43,595 bases of DNA from Paenibacillus cisolokensis (GTDB lineage: Bacteria; Bacillota; Bacilli; Paenibacillales; Paenibacillaceae): NCBI RefSeq assembly GCF_018403665.1, contig NZ_BOVJ01000088.1, positions 1-43,595 on the forward strand, written 5' to 3'. Of the stretch, positions 26,344 through 35,822 are shown one piece after another (the first letter of the stretch is position 1; every line of letters begins with the position of its first letter). The translations under genes and the position numbers were made by a program. Below the pieces are notes generated by a model that did not search any database, was not told the DNA's origin, and worked only from the letters and a program-made list of their open reading frames with translations.

Positions 26344-27387
26344 ATGAAAAAATATGGCTCGTATTCATTGCCCTTGCGGTCTTTCTGACGGCATGCGGCG
26401 GTGGCAAGGCACAAGAGGAACAGGGGGCTTCCGGCGGGAACGGCTCGGATGCAAATAAAGAGACGAAAATTGCGCTCATTCTGCCGGAAAAATCGGGGTC
26501 AACCCGTTCTTCCAACTGATGGACGAAGGGCTTCGGAAAGCGGGCGAGGAGTTCGGCGTAACGGTCAAAACGATCGAATCGACCGATGCGAACGCGCTGG
26601 AGCAAAACCTCCGCTCGGCGGTAGCCGACAAATACGATCTGATCATCACGTCGACGTTCCAGGCGGAAGACGCGCTGAAGAAGCTTGCGGCGGAAAATCC
26701 GGATCAGAAATTCGCGATCATCGACACGGTGGTCGATATGCCGAACGTACGCAGCGTCGTATTCCGGGAATATGAAGCGTCGTATCTGATGGGCGCGCTG
26801 GCCGGCCTCATTACGAAGTCGGGCACGGTCGGCATGGTGGCGGCGGACGACATTCCGCTGCTCAAGAAGTATACCGTACCGTTCGAGGAAGGACTGAAGT
26901 CGACGAATCCGGACGCGAAGTTCATCATCAATTACGTCGGCGGCGCCAACGCCTTCAACGATCCGGCGAAAGCGAAGGAGCTGGCGCTGCTGCAGCATTC
27001 GCAAGGGGCCGACTTCATCGCCGGCGCGTCGGCGGCCGGAGACTTCGGCGTGTTCGAGGCGGCGAAGGAGAAAACTTCTACACCTCCGGACAGGATATGG
27101 ACCACACCGGCACCGATCCCGACCATATCATTTTGTCCCAGCTGAAAGGAACGGACGCCGCCGCTTACGAGACGGTCAAAGCTTTCGTCGAAGGCAATTT
27201 CGAGACCGGCGTTGCCGTCGATTACGGCTTGAAGGAGAACGGCGTCGGCGTCACGTACGTGACGCATGAATCGGCTACGCCGCTGAATCCGTTTATCGGC
27301 CAGGAGAACATCGACAAAGTGAAGGAATTGAAGGATAAAATCGTCTCCGGCGAGTTGACGGTGAACGATCCGCTGAAACAGCAATAA
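26344..27387 (+). CDS. nupN: BMP-family nucleoside-binding lipoprotein, three frameshifts
   Basis: This is the substrate-binding lipoprotein of a nucleoside ABC importer (BmpA/NupN family). Joined it has about 348 aa. The signal peptide MKKIWLVFIALAVFLTAC ends in a lipobox (Cys18). The body has IGVNPFFQLMDEGLRKAGEE, the DLIITSTFQ segment and GTDPDHIILSQLKG. Frame is lost at 26347-26352, 26488-26492 and 27071-27074; each needs one more A. Restored junctions read PEKIGVNPFFQ and KEKNFYTSGQDMDHTGTD. AAGGAGAG lies upstream of the ATG. It heads an operon with the ATPase and two permeases. As a guanosine transporter in B. subtilis this family is controlled by CodY. Confidence 0.9.
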
Positions 27388-27450
27388 TTTGACATGTAAC
27401 GATTGGTTTGCGCTTGCCCGCTCGCTGCGGACGGACAAGCGGAATGGACA

Positions 27451-27488
27451 GCGCCGACCGGCTGCGATGCATCGCAGTCGGTCGGCGC
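27451..27488 (+). repeat. Strong intercistronic hairpin
   Basis: GCGCCGACCGGCTGCGAT and ATCGCAGTCGGTCGGCGC form an almost perfect stem over 38 bp, with one mismatch region and a minimal loop. No T run follows, so it is more likely a transcript-stabilising or processing hairpin than a terminator. It lies between the lipoprotein gene and the ATPase gene. Confidence 0.65.
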
Positions 27489-27519
27489 ATTCTCCGCTGA
27501 AAGGGGAAAAAGCATAGTG

Positions 27520-29013
27520 ATGTTGCTTCAAATGGAACGGATTACGAAAGTATACGGCGATTTGGTCGCCAACCGCGATGTCGACTTGAACGTTCGCGCC
27601 GGCGAAGTGCACGCGGTCGTAGGCGAGAACGGAGCCGGCAAAACGACGCTGATGCGCATTTTGTATGGGATGGAGAGGCCGACCTCGGGCGTGATCAAGC
27701 TGCGGGGGAAAGAAGTGTCGTTCGCCAATCCGTCCGACGCGATCGCGAATGGGATCGGGATGGTGCACCAGCATTTTATGCTGTTCCCGTCCTTTACGGT
27801 GGCTGAAAACGTTGTCGCCGGCTCCGAACCGTCCAAGGGCATCCGCTTCGACCGCGCGGCTGCGGCCGAACGGGTGCGGGAGCTCGGCAAAAAGTACGGC
27901 ATGCCGCTCGATCCGCTGCGCAAGGCGTCGGCCTACTCCGTCGGCATGCAGCAGCGCATCGAAATTTTGAAGGTGCTGTATCAGGGAGCGGATATCATTA
28001 TATTGGACGAGCCGACGGCGGTGCTGACGCCGCTCGAAGTGAAGGAGCTGCTCCAGGCGATCCGCATGTTGGCGTCGCAAGGCAAAAGCATTGTGCTCAT
28101 TACGCACAAGCTGCACGAGGTGATGGAGGTGGCCGACCGCATTACGGTGCTCCGCGGCGGGCGTGTGACCGGCACGCTGGAGAAGAAGGATGCGACGATT
28201 GCCGGCATCTCCAAGCTGATGGTCGGACGCGAGCTGGCCGATCCGGTGAAGTCGGCTTCCCGGCCGGGCAATTCGGTGCTGACGGTCAGCGGGCTGACGG
28301 TAAAGGGCGCCGGCAAGCCGCTTGTGGACGGCGTCAGCTTTGAAGTGAAAGCGGGTGAAATCGTCGGCATCGCGGGCGTATCGGGCAACGGCCAGACCGA
28401 GCTGATTCAGGCGATCAGCGGGCTTGGACCGGTTCACGAAGGCGAAATCCGGCTGCTCGGCCGCGATATCGCCGGTCTGCCGCCGGGAACGGTTCGCGAT
28501 GCCGGGCTCGCCCATATCCCGGAAGACCGCTATATGTGGGGAGCGGCCAAGGACGCTTCGGTGCGCGAAAATGCGATGATGGGCCATCACCGGCGGCTGC
28601 ACCGTTCGGGCTGGCTGCGCAAGCGGACGATCACTTCGCTTGTCGCGGAGTGGATCGGGAAGTACGGCGTCAAGACGTCTTCGCTGGAGGAGAAAGCGCA
28701 GCATCTGTCCGGCGGCAATTTGCAGAAGCTGATCGTCGCGCGGGAGATGGCGCAGCAGACGCCGTTTCTCCTTGCCGCCGAGCCGACCCGGGGCGTCGAT
28801 ATCGGCGCCATGGAATTTATTCATGACAAGCTGCTGGAAAAGCGGAACAGCGGCGGAGCCGTTCTGCTCATTTCTTCGGAGCTGTCGGAAATTATGAAGC
28901 TGTCGGACCGGATTCTCGTCATGTTCGAAGGACGCATTGTCGGCGAAGTGGACGGACTTACGGCGACGGAAGAACAGATCGGCCGGCTGATGGCCGGGGG
29001 AGGGGCATCATGA
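27520..29013 (+). CDS. nupO: Nucleoside ABC transporter ATP-binding protein
   Basis: This 497-aa protein has two fused ABC domains. The first has Walker [10 protein letters not shown] and Walker [11 protein letters not shown] with a degenerate signature. The second has a degenerate Walker A (GVSGNGQTE) but the LSGGN signature and AAEPTRGVD. This asymmetry is normal for the RbsA/NupO class. It energises the two permeases downstream. The ATG at 27520 follows AAGGGGAAAA; an in-frame GTG precedes it by one codon. A longer frame from 27403 runs through the hairpin and is not used. The stop overlaps the next start (ATGA). Confidence 0.93.
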   Translation: MLLQMERITKVYGDLVANRDVDLNVRAGEVHAVVGENGAGKTTLMRILYGMERPTSGVIKLRGKEVSFANPSDAIANGIGMVHQHFMLFPSFTVAENVVAGSEPSKGIRFDRAAAAERVRELGKKYGMPLDPLRKASAYSVGMQQRIEILKVLYQGADIIILDEPTAVLTPLEVKELLQAIRMLASQGKSIVLITHKLHEVMEVADRITVLRGGRVTGTLEKKDATIAGISKLMVGRELADPVKSASRPGNSVLTVSGLTVKGAGKPLVDGVSFEVKAGEIVGIAGVSGNGQTELIQAISGLGPVHEGEIRLLGRDIAGLPPGTVRDAGLAHIPEDRYMWGAAKDASVRENAMMGHHRRLHRSGWLRKRTITSLVAEWIGKYGVKTSSLEEKAQHLSGGNLQKLIVAREMAQQTPFLLAAEPTRGVDIGAMEFIHDKLLEKRNSGGAVLLISSELSEIMKLSDRILVMFEGRIVGEVDGLTATEEQIGRLMAGGGAS

Positions 29014-30080
29014 ACGTGTGGAAACAGCGGGCGTCCGCGCTCGTTCAGCCGCTTGCGGCGATCGCGATCGGGCTTGCCGCCTTGGCGGTTGCCGTCGCGC
29101 TGGTCGGCGGTTCGGTCGCGGAGGCTTATATCGAGCTGTGGCGGGGCGCATTCGGCAATTTCTACTATTTTACGAACACCCTGACCCGGGCGATTCCGAT
29201 TTTGCTGATCGCCGTCGGCCTGTCGCTCGCCTTCCGCGCCGGCTTCTTCAACCTCGGCGCGGAAGGACAGATGGTGCTGGGCGGCATCTCCGCCGCGCTT
29301 ACGGCGCTCTATTTGCCGGCGCCGGGCCCTGTGCGGCTGGTCGCGGCGATTGCCGCCGGCATGGCGGCCGGCGGTTTGTGGGCGGCGTTCGCGGGCTGGT
29401 TGAACGCGCGTTTTCGTATCAATCTGCTCATCTCGACGCTGCTGATGAATTATATCGCGACGTATTTCGCCGCTTATCTCGTCACCGTCCCGTTCAAAGA
29501 CAATACCGGTTCCGCGGCGTTGCCGCAAACGGAGATGATCGATCCGTCCGCCTGGCTGCCGAAGCTGTTCGCGGGATCGAGCCTGCACGCGGGTTTCTGG
29601 CTGGCTGTCGCGGCGACCGTTATCGTTTATGTCATTATGAAACATACGGTGTACGGCTACCAATTCAACATGATCGGCAGCAATCCGCTGTTTGCCGCGT
29701 ACGGCGGCATCCGGCGGGGGCCGATGCTGGTGGCCGGCCTGTTCATCAGCGGCTGCCTGGCCGGACTGGCCGGCGTTTCGGAGGTGCTCGGCATGCAGTA
29801 CCGTTATTTGGACGGAGCCTTGACGACGCCGGGCTATGCCTGGTCCGGGCTGATGGCCGCGCTGATCGCCGGATCGCATCCGATCGGCGCGGCGCTTGCG
29901 GCAATTTTGCTGGCTGCCCTGCAGACGGGGGCTATGGGACTGGAACGCAATACCGAGGTGCCGCTCGAAGTCGCCAGCGTCATTCAGGCGACCGTCGTGC
30001 TGTTCGTCTCGGCCAAGCTCGGAATCGGCTGGCTGAAGCGCCGCAGAAAGGGGAGGACGACCGATGGAGCAGCTGTTTGA
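29010..30080 (+). CDS. nupP: Nucleoside ABC transporter permease 1
   Basis: This 356-aa inner-membrane permease of the BPD_transp_2 family has eight or more helices. The family motif region AFRAGFFNLGAEGQMVLGG and the conserved ATPase contact near GGIRRGPMLVAGLF are visible. It overlaps the ATPase gene by 4 bp and the next permease by 17 bp, so all are translationally coupled. Together with NupN, NupO and NupQ it imports nucleosides. Confidence 0.92.
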   Translation: MNVWKQRASALVQPLAAIAIGLAALAVAVALVGGSVAEAYIELWRGAFGNFYYFTNTLTRAIPILLIAVGLSLAFRAGFFNLGAEGQMVLGGISAALTALYLPAPGPVRLVAAIAAGMAAGGLWAAFAGWLNARFRINLLISTLLMNYIATYFAAYLVTVPFKDNTGSAALPQTEMIDPSAWLPKLFAGSSLHAGFWLAVAATVIVYVIMKHTVYGYQFNMIGSNPLFAAYGGIRRGPMLVAGLFISGCLAGLAGVSEVLGMQYRYLDGALTTPGYAWSGLMAALIAGSHPIGAALAAILLAALQTGAMGLERNTEVPLEVASVIQATVVLFVSAKLGIGWLKRRRKGRTTDGAAV

Positions 30081-30986
30081 CCTGTCATTGCTGAATTCGA
30101 CGATCCGGATGATCGCGCCGATTTTGCTGGCGGCGCTTGGCGGCATGCTGTGCGCGAGGGTCGGCCTGTTCAATGTCGGCCTGGAAGGTTTCGTGCTGCT
30201 CGGCGCTTTCTCCGCGGTCGCCGGCAACTACATGTTCGGCAACGTGCTGCTGGCCGTGTTGTTTGCCATCCTCTGCGTCATGCTGTATTCGCTGCTGTTC
30301 GGCTATTTGAGCATCCATCTGCAGGCGAACGAAATTGTCGTCGGCATCGCGATGAATATGCTGGCTTTGGGATTGACGACGTTTTTGCTGCGCGCCTTGT
30401 TCGGCGTAAAAGGCACCTTTTATGACAAAATATGGTCGGGCTTCCGAAATGGGACATTCCGCTTCTGCGCGACATTCCGGTTGTCGGCCCTATCCTGTCG
30501 GGACATTCGCCGATCGTCTTTTTAAGCTTCGCGCTTGTCGTGGTTCTGTTTTGGTACATGTACAAAACCGTTTCGGGATTCCGTCTGCTGGCGATCGGGG
30601 AAAATCCGGCCGCGGCGAGAAGCATGGGCATGCGCGTTGCCCGCTACCGGTATGCCGCCGTGCTGGCCTCCGGCGCGCTGTGCGGTCTTGCCGGCGCGCA
30701 GCTGTCGCTCGGCCAGCTGACGCTGTTCACCGAAGGGATGACGGCCGGGCGGGGCTTTATCGCGCTCGTCGCCATGATGCTCGGCCAGTCGACGCCGTTC
30801 GGGGTGATGGCCGCCAGCGTCTTCTTCGGTCTGATGGATGCGCTCAGCATCCGGCTGCAAGGCTTTTCGCTGCCGACGCAATTTACGATGATGGTGCCGT
30901 ATGTCGTCACCTTTATCGCGCTTTTCTTCTTCAAGGACAAAAATACGTTCGAGGAAGCCTCCGGCAAAGCCGGAAGCTCGCGTTAA
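30064..30986 (+). CDS. nupQ: Nucleoside ABC transporter permease 2, one frameshift
   Basis: This is the second permease, about 307 aa when joined. The N-terminal part has CARVGLFNVGLEGFVLLG and LQANEIVVGIAMNM; the C-terminal part has YRYAAVLASGALCGLAGAQL and FIALVAMMLGQSTPFG. Frame is lost at 30427-30430 (four A). A fifth gives FYDKNMVGLPKWDIPLLRDI. The start lies inside the upstream permease gene and is coupled to it. The 30986 stop precedes the molybdoenzyme gene by 30 bp. Confidence 0.9.
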
Positions 30987-31016
30987 CAGACCGAAACGGA
31001 CAGGAGGTAGTGCACG

Positions 31017-31679
31017 ATGAACAAAGCCGACCGCATTCGCAATATGAAAGTCGGGCCCGTCGCGCCTGAATTGTCGGACCGGGTCCCCCCGGGGCAAATT
31101 GTGACGGAGAAATTCCCGATTTTGCACGAAGGGGAAGTGCCGGAATACAATCTGGACGAATGGGATTTGCGCGTATTCGGCGAAGTCGAGGAGGAGCGCA
31201 CGTTTTCCTTCGCGGAGCTTGAGCGGCTGCCATCTACGAAGGTGACCGTGGACATTCATTGCGTCACCCGCTGGAGCAAGCTCGATACGGTATGGGAAGG
31301 CATCCGTTTTCGCGATTTTGTCGCCACGCTGAAAGTGAAGCCGGAAGCGCGTTACGTTATGCTGCACGCGGATTACGATTATGAGACGAACGTGCCGCTC
31401 GCCGATCTGATGCGGGACAACGTGCTGCTCGCCTACCGGTACGACGGCAAGCCGCTTACCCCGAAGCATGGCTGGCCGCTTCGCCTTGTCGTGCCGCATC
31501 TCTATTTCTGGAAAAGTCCGAAATGGCTGCGCGGCATCGAATTTATGCGGGAGGACCGTCCCGGATACTGGGAAGTCCGCGGCTTCCACAATTATGCCGA
31601 CCCGTTCCGCGAACAGCGGTTTTCCGGCGAGGCGCTGCCGATTCCCGAGGACGAGTGGGAGAAGAAAGAGTACGATTGA
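31017..31679 (+). CDS. yuiH: Sulfite oxidase-family molybdopterin protein (YuiH type)
   Basis: This 220-aa cytoplasmic molybdopterin-binding oxidoreductase belongs to the sulfite oxidase fold. The molybdenum-ligating Cys lies in DIHCVTRWS, followed by the pterin-binding loops LMRDNVLLAYRYDGKPLTP and HGWPLRLVVPHLYFWKSPKW. It lacks the haem and dimerisation domains of eukaryotic sulfite oxidase and has no export signal. CAGGAGG precedes the ATG. It is cotranscribed with the nucleoside importer and phosphorylase, an association with no obvious metabolic reason. Its substrate is unknown. Confidence 0.88.
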   Translation: MNKADRIRNMKVGPVAPELSDRVPPGQIVTEKFPILHEGEVPEYNLDEWDLRVFGEVEEERTFSFAELERLPSTKVTVDIHCVTRWSKLDTVWEGIRFRDFVATLKVKPEARYVMLHADYDYETNVPLADLMRDNVLLAYRYDGKPLTPKHGWPLRLVVPHLYFWKSPKWLRGIEFMREDRPGYWEVRGFHNYADPFREQRFSGEALPIPEDEWEKKEYD

Positions 31680-31739
31680 CAATCGGCCGCCGGCGGGCGG
31701 CGATCGAAATTCATCGTTCATTTGAAGGAGTGGAATGTT

Positions 31740-32483
31740 GTGTATTTGCCGATATTGCAAATTCATTCCGAAGATATGCCGCCCTATGCGATCGTTTGCG
31801 GCGATCCCAGGCGGGCCGAGGCGATCGCGAGGAAGCTTGAACCTGTGCGGGAACTGTCCTTCGCCCGGGAATACCGGACGTTCGTCGGCACTTACGACGG
31901 CGTGCAGCTGGCGGTCGTCAGCCACGGCGTCGGCTCGCCGGGAGCGGCGGTCTGCTTCGAGGAGCTGATCCGGGCCGGCGTCAAGACGCTCATACGCGTC
32001 GGAACATGCGGTTCCTACCAGGCCGATCTGCCGGCGGGCAGCCTCGTGATCAGCACCGCGGCGGCACGCGAGGAAGGATTGACGAAGCAGCTGGTGCCGC
32101 AAGGCTTTCCCGCCGTCGCCGACGCGGAAGTGGTCGCCGCTCTTGCCGAAGCCGCGCGGGAAGTGCCCGGCGACGGAGCGGTGCGCAAAGGGATGACCGT
32201 ATGCTACGATGCCTTCTTTACCGGCGTTCTTGAACTGCCTCATAAAACGTACAAGCAGGCCGGCATCCTTGCGGTGGAAATGGAAATCGCCGCCCTCTAC
32301 GTCGTTTCCTCGCTTCGCGGAGCGCGGGCCGGCGCGATACTGGCCGTTGACGGATTTGCCGACAGCGATCTGGCCGCGGAATACGATCCGCATACGGACG
32401 CGGTTTCCCGTGCGGTTGAGCGGGAAATCGAGATCGCGTTAAAGGCGGCGTCCTCGCTCGCCAAGCGCGATGCGCTGAAGTAA
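31740..32483 (+). CDS. Nucleoside phosphorylase (uridine phosphorylase/PNP family)
   Basis: This 247-aa phosphorylase of the PNP/UDP superfamily cleaves nucleosides with phosphate to base and ribose-1-phosphate. Family landmarks are IVCGDPRRAEAIA (phosphate loop), SHGVGSPGAA, IRVGTCGSY and the ribose-binding VEMEIAALYVVS. Sequence does not decide between uridine and purine substrates. I choose the GTG at 31740 with AAGGAG nine bases upstream; the TTG at 31722 would place that site inside the gene. Position behind the nucleoside importer suggests it uses the imported nucleosides. Confidence 0.85.
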   Translation: MYLPILQIHSEDMPPYAIVCGDPRRAEAIARKLEPVRELSFAREYRTFVGTYDGVQLAVVSHGVGSPGAAVCFEELIRAGVKTLIRVGTCGSYQADLPAGSLVISTAAAREEGLTKQLVPQGFPAVADAEVVAALAEAAREVPGDGAVRKGMTVCYDAFFTGVLELPHKTYKQAGILAVEMEIAALYVVSSLRGARAGAILAVDGFADSDLAAEYDPHTDAVSRAVEREIEIALKAASSLAKRDALK

Positions 32484-32517
32484 GCGGCTCGTACACGAAT
32501 TTGTAACCGTCTGTTCA

Positions 32518-32546
32518 TTGGGGCCTCCGCCGCGTTGTGCTATAAT
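32518..32546 (+). promoter_or_regulatory. Promoter of ywdK
   Basis: TTGGGG (32518-32523) and a perfect TATAAT (32541-32546) are 17 bp apart, 37 bp upstream of the start codon. Confidence 0.4.
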
Positions 32547-32582
32547 GTGACCGACTACAACGTACAGGAGGATGTGAAGACG

Positions 32583-32975
32583 ATGATGTTTCCCCGGTAT
32601 GCGGCATACGGGGCCATTCACGCATTGCTTGCGGTGGCGCTCGGCGCGTTCGCCGCGCACGGTCTGGAAGACAAGCTGAGTGCGGATTATCTGGCCGTGT
32701 TCGAAACAGGCGTGCGCTATCAGATGTATCATGCGATCGGGCTTTTTCTGCTGTCATTGCTGGCCGGCAAACTGAACGAACCGCGGCGTTTGCTGCTCGC
32801 CGGCCGCCTGATGCACGCCGGCATTATTCTGTTTTCCGGCAGCCTCTACGTCCTGTCGCTGACCGGCTTCAGCAAACTGGGCATCATTACGCCGATTGGC
32901 GGCGTCGCCTTTATTGCGGCCTGGGCTTTGACGGCAGCGGCCGCCTGGGGTTCGCAGAAGCGGAACTCCGCGTAA
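32583..32975 (+). CDS. ywdK: DUF423 family membrane protein
   Basis: This 130-aa protein has four membrane helices and the family motifs GAIHALLAVALGAFAAHGLE and YQMYHAIGLFLLSLL. DUF423 proteins are widespread and of unknown function; B. subtilis YwdK is one. The ATG at 32583 (a second at 32586) follows AGGAGG by about 11 bases. It is not clearly linked to its neighbours. Confidence 0.85.
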   Translation: MMFPRYAAYGAIHALLAVALGAFAAHGLEDKLSADYLAVFETGVRYQMYHAIGLFLLSLLAGKLNEPRRLLLAGRLMHAGIILFSGSLYVLSLTGFSKLGIITPIGGVAFIAAWALTAAAAWGSQKRNSA

Positions 32976-33013
32976 CGATTAAAAAATGTCTGTCCCGATC
33001 AGGTCTCTTCCTC

Positions 33014-33019
33014 TATAAT
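33014..33019 (+). promoter_or_regulatory. -10 box of the PAS-GGDEF-EAL gene
   Basis: TATAAT lies 54 bp upstream of the start. The -35 hexamer at 17 bp is TGTCCC, a weak match. Confidence 0.35.
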
Positions 33020-33072
33020 GAAACTTGTCCGCATATGCTTTTAGGCTTTAGAGCGAGTGGGGAGGACTGAGG

Positions 33073-34986
33073 ATGAAGAAACAGCCCGATCGGTTGAAAA
33101 ATGACAAACATCAACGTCTCGTTCCGGATACCTTTGCCTTTGCCGCATCGGCGGCGTTGCTTTCGGTCGGCGCCGCCGCATTCGCGCTGCCGGCCAAAGC
33201 CGCCGTAGCTCTTTCCTCAAGCGTGACGGCTATTTCGCTTGCCGCTTGCATCCTCATGCTGCGCCGTAGCCGGTTCGCTTCCGTTCCGCTTCATCCGCGT
33301 TCCGATTTCCCGCCCCTTTCCGACCATGTCATGCGCACGATTTTACGCAGCCATAAAACCCCCTTCATTCTGCTCGATTCCGAAGGCAAAATCATTGACG
33401 TCAGCGAGGGAGCCGTCCATTTGCTCGGCTACCGCAAGAACGATTTGCTCGACAATCCGTTGGAAAATTTTGCTGATTGCACCGTTCAGGAGGTCGGCAA
33501 TACGGAGAAAGCCGAGGAAGGCGTGAAATATTTTCAAATCCGGATGATGCATCGGGAAGGATACCCGCTCGAATGGGATATCGAATGTATTCCGATACAG
33601 GACGGGGAACGAACGATCGGGACCGTCATGGTCGGGATGGATGCCAGCGAACGGAAACGCCAGATCGAACGCATCCGTTATATGGCTTATTACGACGACA
33701 TGACCGGATTGCCTAACCGCAGAATGTTTATGGACAAATTGGACGAGGCGATGAACGAATCGGCCGCGTTCGGCGGTCTGGTCGGCGTCTATTATGTCAA
33801 CATCGACCGGTTCAAGCTGGTCAATACGTCGTTCGGCCGGGAAGTTGGGGATATGCTGCTTCTCCAGATTGCCGAGCGTCTGCTGTGCGGCCGGCACGAA
33901 CATCATTCGGTCGCCCGGATGGAAGGCGACGAGTTCGCGCTGCTCGTTACAGATGCGGGATCGGAAGAAGAATTGCTCCGGCGGGCCAAAGAGCTGCTCA
34001 AACGGCTGGAAGAGCCGTTCGAAGTGCAGGGGTTTCCGCTTCATGTAACCGCCAGTATCGGCATTGCGACGAACCGCGATTCGAATCAGAATGCGGGTGC
34101 GATCATCCGGCAAGCGGAGACGGCGCTCGTCAAGGCGAAGGACAGCGGCCGCAATTGCGGGCTTGTCTACTCCGACAAATGGGACAATTCGGCGCGCGAG
34201 CGTCTCAAGCTGCAGCATGAGCTGTTCCGCGCGATTCGGAACCGGGAGTTCGTGCTGCACTATCAGCCGCAGTACCGGATCAACAGCGGCCGGATGGTCG
34301 GGGTGGAAGCGCTTGTTCGCTGGGAGCACCCGGAGCGGGGCCTCGTGCAGCCGAAAGAATTCATACCGCTTGCCGAAGACAGCGGTATGATCGTTCAGCT
34401 TGGCGATTGGGTGCTGGAGGAAGCATGCCGGCAAAATAAAGCGTGGCAGGATTCCGGTCTTCCCGCTATTCCGGTGTCGGTCAATTTGTCGCTGCGCCAG
34501 TTCATGCACCAGAATTTGCCGGGCAAAGTGGCGGCGGTGCTGAAAGGCACAGGCCTTCCCGCCCGCTATCTCGATCTGGAAATTACCGAATCGGTTGCCA
34601 TGGATACCGCCGACGTTTCGCGCCATTTGTCGGAATTGGCCCGACTTGGGGTTGGCATCAGCGTCGACGATTTCGGAACGGGCTACAGCTCTTTTCTATA
34701 TTTGAGGAAATTTCCGATCGATCGTCTGAAAATCGACCGGTCGTTCGTTCGCGACATTATGCATGATCCCGGAAATGCGGAAATCGTCGCGGCGATTATC
34801 GCCATGGCCCACAATCTGAACCTTCAGGTGATCGCCGAAGGCGTCGAAACGGAAGATCAGGTCCGTTTTTTGAAAAGGCATCGATGCGACGAAATGCAAG
34901 GGTTTTTCCGCAGCCCGCCCGTACCTGGCGATAAAATTGCCGAGATGCTCGGGAAAGAGGCATCCGGTCCTTATACAAGCGGGTGA
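33073..34986 (+). CDS. PAS-GGDEF-EAL cyclic-di-GMP signalling protein
   Basis: The protein is 637 aa. Two N-terminal hydrophobic helices (about 22-65) anchor a PAS domain (about 95-200), a GGDEF domain (about 205-370) and an EAL domain (about 375-625). The diguanylate cyclase signature reads EGDEF in place of GGDEF (MEGDEFALL). EGDEF is found in some active enzymes but also in degenerate ones. The phosphodiesterase half is complete: EAL in GVEALVRWEHPE, DDFGTGYSS and AEGVETEDQ. It therefore probably hydrolyses c-di-GMP, perhaps with synthesis as well, under control of the PAS sensor. GGGAGGA precedes the ATG. Confidence 0.92.
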   Translation: MKKQPDRLKNDKHQRLVPDTFAFAASAALLSVGAAAFALPAKAAVALSSSVTAISLAACILMLRRSRFASVPLHPRSDFPPLSDHVMRTILRSHKTPFILLDSEGKIIDVSEGAVHLLGYRKNDLLDNPLENFADCTVQEVGNTEKAEEGVKYFQIRMMHREGYPLEWDIECIPIQDGERTIGTVMVGMDASERKRQIERIRYMAYYDDMTGLPNRRMFMDKLDEAMNESAAFGGLVGVYYVNIDRFKLVNTSFGREVGDMLLLQIAERLLCGRHEHHSVARMEGDEFALLVTDAGSEEELLRRAKELLKRLEEPFEVQGFPLHVTASIGIATNRDSNQNAGAIIRQAETALVKAKDSGRNCGLVYSDKWDNSARERLKLQHELFRAIRNREFVLHYQPQYRINSGRMVGVEALVRWEHPERGLVQPKEFIPLAEDSGMIVQLGDWVLEEACRQNKAWQDSGLPAIPVSVNLSLRQFMHQNLPGKVAAVLKGTGLPARYLDLEITESVAMDTADVSRHLSELARLGVGISVDDFGTGYSSFLYLRKFPIDRLKIDRSFVRDIMHDPGNAEIVAAIIAMAHNLNLQVIAEGVETEDQVRFLKRHRCDEMQGFFRSPPVPGDKIAEMLGKEASGPYTSG

Positions 34987-35000
34987 CGGCGGCTAGTCGT

Positions 35001-35516
35001 TCATTCCGAAAATTCGTCGATTTCGTACAGGTTGAACGCGTATACCTGCTTCTCGTCGACATGGTAGACGGTCAGAAGCTGGGCGGTTTCATCGAAGTTT
35101 AGAATCCGGCACGGAATGCTCAGGCGGATGCCGTAACCTTTGTTCACACTCAAGCGTATAAGACGTTTTGCCTCGATGCAGCGGCGAATCCGTTCGTTGA
35201 TCGACGGATCGCCGTTCGGGTCGCGGCTTTGATCGGCGTCCGTTTTCGTTTTCGCCGCTTGCGTCCCGCCGGACGGCGGCGCGGGATTGCCTGCTGCCGC
35301 CTTTACCGGAATGGGGCGGAATTCCGCTACCGACTCGCGCATATTCGCGATGAGAGTCCCCATTTCCAGCCCGGACACGATTCGGTAGTCAGGGAAGTTT
35401 CCCCCGTTCAGCACGTTCAGCAGCTTCTCGAGCGCGACCGCATTCGTCTCGCCTTCGACGAGAATATCGACATTGAACAAATAGGCTGTTTTGTTTTTGG
35501 AATGTTGTCGCTTCAT
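35001..35516 (-). CDS. Hypothetical protein
   Basis: This 171-aa protein belongs to no family I recognise. An N-terminal conserved-looking part (NKTAYLFNVDILVEGETNA and FPDYRIVSGLEMG) and a C-terminal part (INERIRRCIEAKRLIRLSV, YHVDEKQVYAFNLYEIDEF) flank a Pro/Ala/Gly-rich linker. It has no signal peptide or membrane helix. The ATG at 35516 lacks a clear ribosome binding site, so its N-terminus may be elsewhere or affected by a run-length error. It is convergent with the GGDEF-EAL gene, whose stop is 15 bp away. Confidence 0.6.
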   Translation of the reverse strand: MKRQHSKNKTAYLFNVDILVEGETNAVALEKLLNVLNGGNFPDYRIVSGLEMGTLIANMRESVAEFRPIPVKAAAGNPAPPSGGTQAAKTKTDADQSRDPNGDPSINERIRRCIEAKRLIRLSVNKGYGIRLSIPCRILNFDETAQLLTVYHVDEKQVYAFNLYEIDEFSE

Positions 35517-35738
35517 TTCGGTATGGTTCAGGTTCCCGCCGCGTTTCGCGCTTAACGGAGAGCCTGCAGCCGTTCACTTCCTTTCGGTCGTTGCATTTTT
35601 CACAGATACTAATATACCACCAAAAGAACTAATCATATAGTCCTATTTCGGGTATAAAATTTAAGACTTTCGAACGTGTCTCTATCGCGCCTGCAGGGAT
35701 GGAAATCGTCGTCCGAGGGCGCTTGTACCTGACCGAAA

Positions 35739-35797
35739 ATGCCGAAGCGCATATAGTGAATAAGCGGCTGCGCATACCGCATACGGCGCTTCGGCAT
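35739..35797. repeat. Inverted repeat upstream of yunC
   Basis: ATGCCGAAGCGC (35739-35750) and GCGCTTCGGCAT (35786-35797) can pair over 12 bp around a 35-nt loop, ending 13 bp before the yunC ribosome binding site. The 35517-35822 gap otherwise holds nothing I can support. Confidence 0.5.
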
Positions 35798-35822
35798 GCG
35801 GCCGCACAAGGAGGAGGAGCCT

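Noticed and set aside
26932-28824. 630-codon minus-strand frame opposite the nucleoside ATPase gene
   Set aside because: Shadow of the conserved ABC ATPase; no ribosome binding site and no recognisable domains.
30522-32393. 623-codon minus-strand frame opposite nupQ, yuiH and the phosphorylase
   Set aside because: It spans three conserved genes on the other strand; Arg/His-rich shadow translation.
33343-34626. 427-codon minus-strand frame opposite the GGDEF-EAL gene
   Set aside because: Shadow of an intact, clearly conserved protein.
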